13,887 nucleotides of DNA from Bacillota bacterium (GTDB lineage: Bacteria; Bacillota_A; Clostridia; Peptostreptococcales; Anaerovoracaceae). The notes under the pieces are model-generated. The model had not been told where the DNA came from and did no database searches. It saw only the letters and a program-made list of their open reading frames with translations. How positions within the stretch are numbered: the first letter of the stretch is position 1; each line of letters opens with the position of its first letter. Of this stretch, positions 11,998-13,887 are shown one piece after another. The DNA is taken from positions 1 through 13,887 of the forward strand of contig JAFYLX010000179.1 in the NCBI GenBank assembly GCA_017556895.1, read 5' to 3'. The position numbers and the translations under genes were made by a program.

Positions 11998-13887
11998 ATG
12001 CTGGATTTTGATTTTGATCGAATGTTATTCAAAATTTCACCAGAAGAACATGGAAAGGAAGACCTCATCAGGATTCTAAATGAGCATCCTGAAGTTGAGT
12101 TCGTTTCCTATGCAGGTATCGACATTGCCGGCAATGACACTGACGAGAGAATTCCTGTTAAGATGTTCATTAAAGATATAGATGCTATGCTGAAAACAGG
12201 AGTGCAAACTGATGGTTCCAGCGTACACCTACCAAGAATTGCAGATTTAAACAATGCAAAAGTAGATATGGCACCAGACCTTGATGTAAACTGGTACGTA
12301 GACTACAATTTCGATAATGTTTCCAGGAAGACTAGTCTTCCTGTTGGAACATTGCGTATCCCTGCTTTCCTAGTTCATAATGACAGAGCAGAAGTAGGAT
12401 CAAGAGCAATCCTTAGGGATGCGACAGAAAGATTCAAAGCAGAGCTTATGAATCTTTTAAGAGAAAATCCTTATGTGTTCGAACACATGGATGGAGTAAG
12501 CAGCGCTGATGAGATTGAAGAAATCTTGTTAACGAGTGCTACTGAACTTGAATTCTGGGTTAGAACACCTGAAGACAAGGCTGACAAGGAACAGCTTACT
12601 ACTTCTCAGGAACTAAAGGAACAGTACTGGAAGAGAACTTACGGCCCTGTAAGAACTGCTATGGAAAAGTCTCTAGAAATCCTGGATTACTATGGACTGA
12701 ATATGGAAATGGGTCACAAGGAAGTAGGCGGCGTTTCATCAAGACTTACTCGTGCCGGTGATTACGATCACGTAATGGAACAGCTAGAAATTGACTGGAA
12801 ATATGCAGGTGCTATGCAGGCTGCGGACAACGAAAAACACGTTAAGTATGTTGTAAGAGATGTATTTAATCAGTTTGGTCTGCAGACTACATTCATGGCT
12901 AAGCCGGTAGAAGGCGTTGCCGGAAGTGGCGAGCATACTCACCTTGGTGTCTCCGCTAGACTTAAGAATGGTAAGGTTATAAGTATGTTTGCTGCGGCAA
13001 ATCCGCTTTCCGAATTCCTTAACCCAATAGGCTTTGGTGGTATTCTAGGTCTTCTAAAGAACTACGAAGCTATCAATCCTTTCGTGAGCCATTCAACAGA
13101 CGCCCTAAACAGACTAAAACCGGGTTATGAAGCACCTGTATGTATTGTAACTTCCCTTGGACACCGTCCAAGCGACCCTTCAAGAAATAGAACAATCTTA
13201 GCGGGTCTAGTTAGAGACATCAACAATCCGCTTGCTACTAGATTTGAACTTAGATCACCAAACCCTAAGTCCAATACATATTTAGTAATTGCAAGTAGTT
13301 ATATGGCGATGCTAGATGGTATTAGAGCAGCGCTTGAAGCAAAGAAGACTCCGCTTGAACTTGAGCAGTCTATTTCTAAGAAATATGGCGAAGAAGACTT
13401 CTATTTAGATACATATAGAGAATATAGAAGTGAAAAGAACGTTTTCTTGGATTATACAGCAGAAGAACGTGACAAACTATTCGGCCACGCACCAAGAACT
13501 GTTTGGGAAAATATTGCAGGCTTTAACCTGTATCCGGAGAAGACTCAGGCTATTTCTTGTGGCGGCGTTATTCCGACGACCGCACTTCTGTCATTCGCCG
13601 ACTTTGCGATTTCGCAGTGGGCTACTGAACTTAACGATAGAATCATTCCTGATTATAGAAAAATCGTTAAGAGTTATGTATCACTTCATGACGAAGATGC
13701 TTCTGCATACGACATTATGAACTGGAAAGAAATTGATTCACTTAGACACTACATTGCGAAGGATGATCTGACAGAAAAGAGCTTGCTTACTAAGACAAGA
13801 GAAGCTTTAGAAGAAGAAGACTATCCACTGGCTTCAAAGTTACAGCTAGAATTACAGGAAAAAATTAGTTTATTAAGAGATTTATAT
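11998..13887 (+). CDS. glutamine synthetase family protein, long form (partial, runs off right edge)
   Basis: The frame is open for 630 codons to the window edge with no stop. The family is shown by the N-terminal beta-grasp block with DGSSVHLPRIADL (72-84) and MAPDLD, then the metal-binding pair in TELEFWV (Glu183, Glu185), EVGGVSSR (242-249) and QLEIDW (Glu264). The ammonium/ATP-site GSGEHTHLGV (309-318), RPSDPSRNR (390-398) and RFELRSPNPKSNTYL (415-429) follow. Two family positions differ from the usual RSPDP..NPYL: Asn422 for Asp and Thr427 for Pro. At over 630 residues it is much longer than the 440-470 of GlnA type I and shorter than the type III enzymes of about 700. The extra length includes a charged helical C-terminus (REALEEEDYPLASKLQLELQ). 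It would make glutamine from glutamate, ammonia and ATP, or ligate a related amine. A strong GGGAGG site lies five bases before the ATG, 48 bases after UPF0182, suggesting co-transcription. Confidence 0.9.
   Translation, partial: MLDFDFDRMLFKISPEEHGKEDLIRILNEHPEVEFVSYAGIDIAGNDTDERIPVKMFIKDIDAMLKTGVQTDGSSVHLPRIADLNNAKVDMAPDLDVNWYVDYNFDNVSRKTSLPVGTLRIPAFLVHNDRAEVGSRAILRDATERFKAELMNLLRENPYVFEHMDGVSSADEIEEILLTSATELEFWVRTPEDKADKEQLTTSQELKEQYWKRTYGPVRTAMEKSLEILDYYGLNMEMGHKEVGGVSSRLTRAGDYDHVMEQLEIDWKYAGAMQAADNEKHVKYVVRDVFNQFGLQTTFMAKPVEGVAGSGEHTHLGVSARLKNGKVISMFAAANPLSEFLNPIGFGGILGLLKNYEAINPFVSHSTDALNRLKPGYEAPVCIVTSLGHRPSDPSRNRTILAGLVRDINNPLATRFELRSPNPKSNTYLVIASSYMAMLDGIRAALEAKKTPLELEQSISKKYGEEDFYLDTYREYRSEKNVFLDYTAEERDKLFGHAPRTVWENIAGFNLYPEKTQAISCGGVIPTTALLSFADFAISQWATELNDRIIPDYRKIVKSYVSLHDEDASAYDIMNWKEIDSLRHYIAKDDLTEKSLLTKTREALEEEDYPLASKLQLELQEKISLLRDLY

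Noticed and set aside
1..13887. CRISPR arrays, rRNA genes or insertion-sequence transposases.
   Set aside because: No regularly spaced repeats with spacers, no rRNA signature and no transposase were found. The only recombinases are the serine and tyrosine enzymes.

Overview
The window looks like chromosome from a low-GC Bacillota of class Clostridia. It is AT-rich, has strong GGAGG-type ribosome binding sites, sigma-A-like TTGACA/TATAAT promoters and tight hairpin-plus-T-run terminators, and carries a UPF0182 protein of the clostridial/actinobacterial type. I cannot name a species.

It splits at a tRNA-Lys(CUU) gene (5617-5692, minus strand). Everything left of the tRNA (1-5616) reads as one end of an integrated mobile element. 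It holds the 3' end of an unidentified gene (2-256), a small basic protein (356-553) with its terminator, a gene-free stretch (605-880) rich in inverted repeats, and a control region. In the control region an XRE repressor-like gene (881-1096, minus) and a 92-aa gene (1281-1559, plus) diverge across five operator-like sites. Then come a serine recombinase (1624-2214), a small unknown protein (2239-2466), a small DMT/EamA-type transporter behind an attenuator-like leader (2672-3100), and a WYL-domain regulator (3242-4345) bounded by inverted copies of one terminator. A complete tyrosine integrase (4426-5406, minus) ends next to the 3' end of the tRNA, the usual position for an element integrated at a tRNA 3' end. 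The far end of the element and its second attachment site lie outside the window.

Right of the tRNA is apparently core chromosome. A 44-aa Asn/Glu/Lys-rich protein (5870-6004) is followed by a terminator and a fresh promoter. That promoter starts a run of four co-oriented genes: a single-pass membrane protein with a long Pro/Glu/Val-rich tail (6100-7083), a zinc-ribbon single-pass membrane protein (7133-9019), a UPF0182 multi-pass membrane protein whose start codon overlaps the preceding stop (9019-11949), and a long divergent glutamine synthetase that runs off the right edge (11998 to beyond 13887).

Two signals stand out. First, the element's control region has five TACG-N5-CGTA operators spaced 20-22 bp apart, the two outermost sitting inside the -35/-10 spacers of two mirror-image promoters. 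This has the form of a compact genetic switch. Second, the two single-pass membrane proteins share a paired short motif (LPPLTARV-type, then PLTAxVEP-type) in otherwise dissimilar disordered regions, next to a coupled UPF0182 gene. This suggests a small envelope-associated assembly whose parts are joined by linear motifs. The function of that assembly is unknown.
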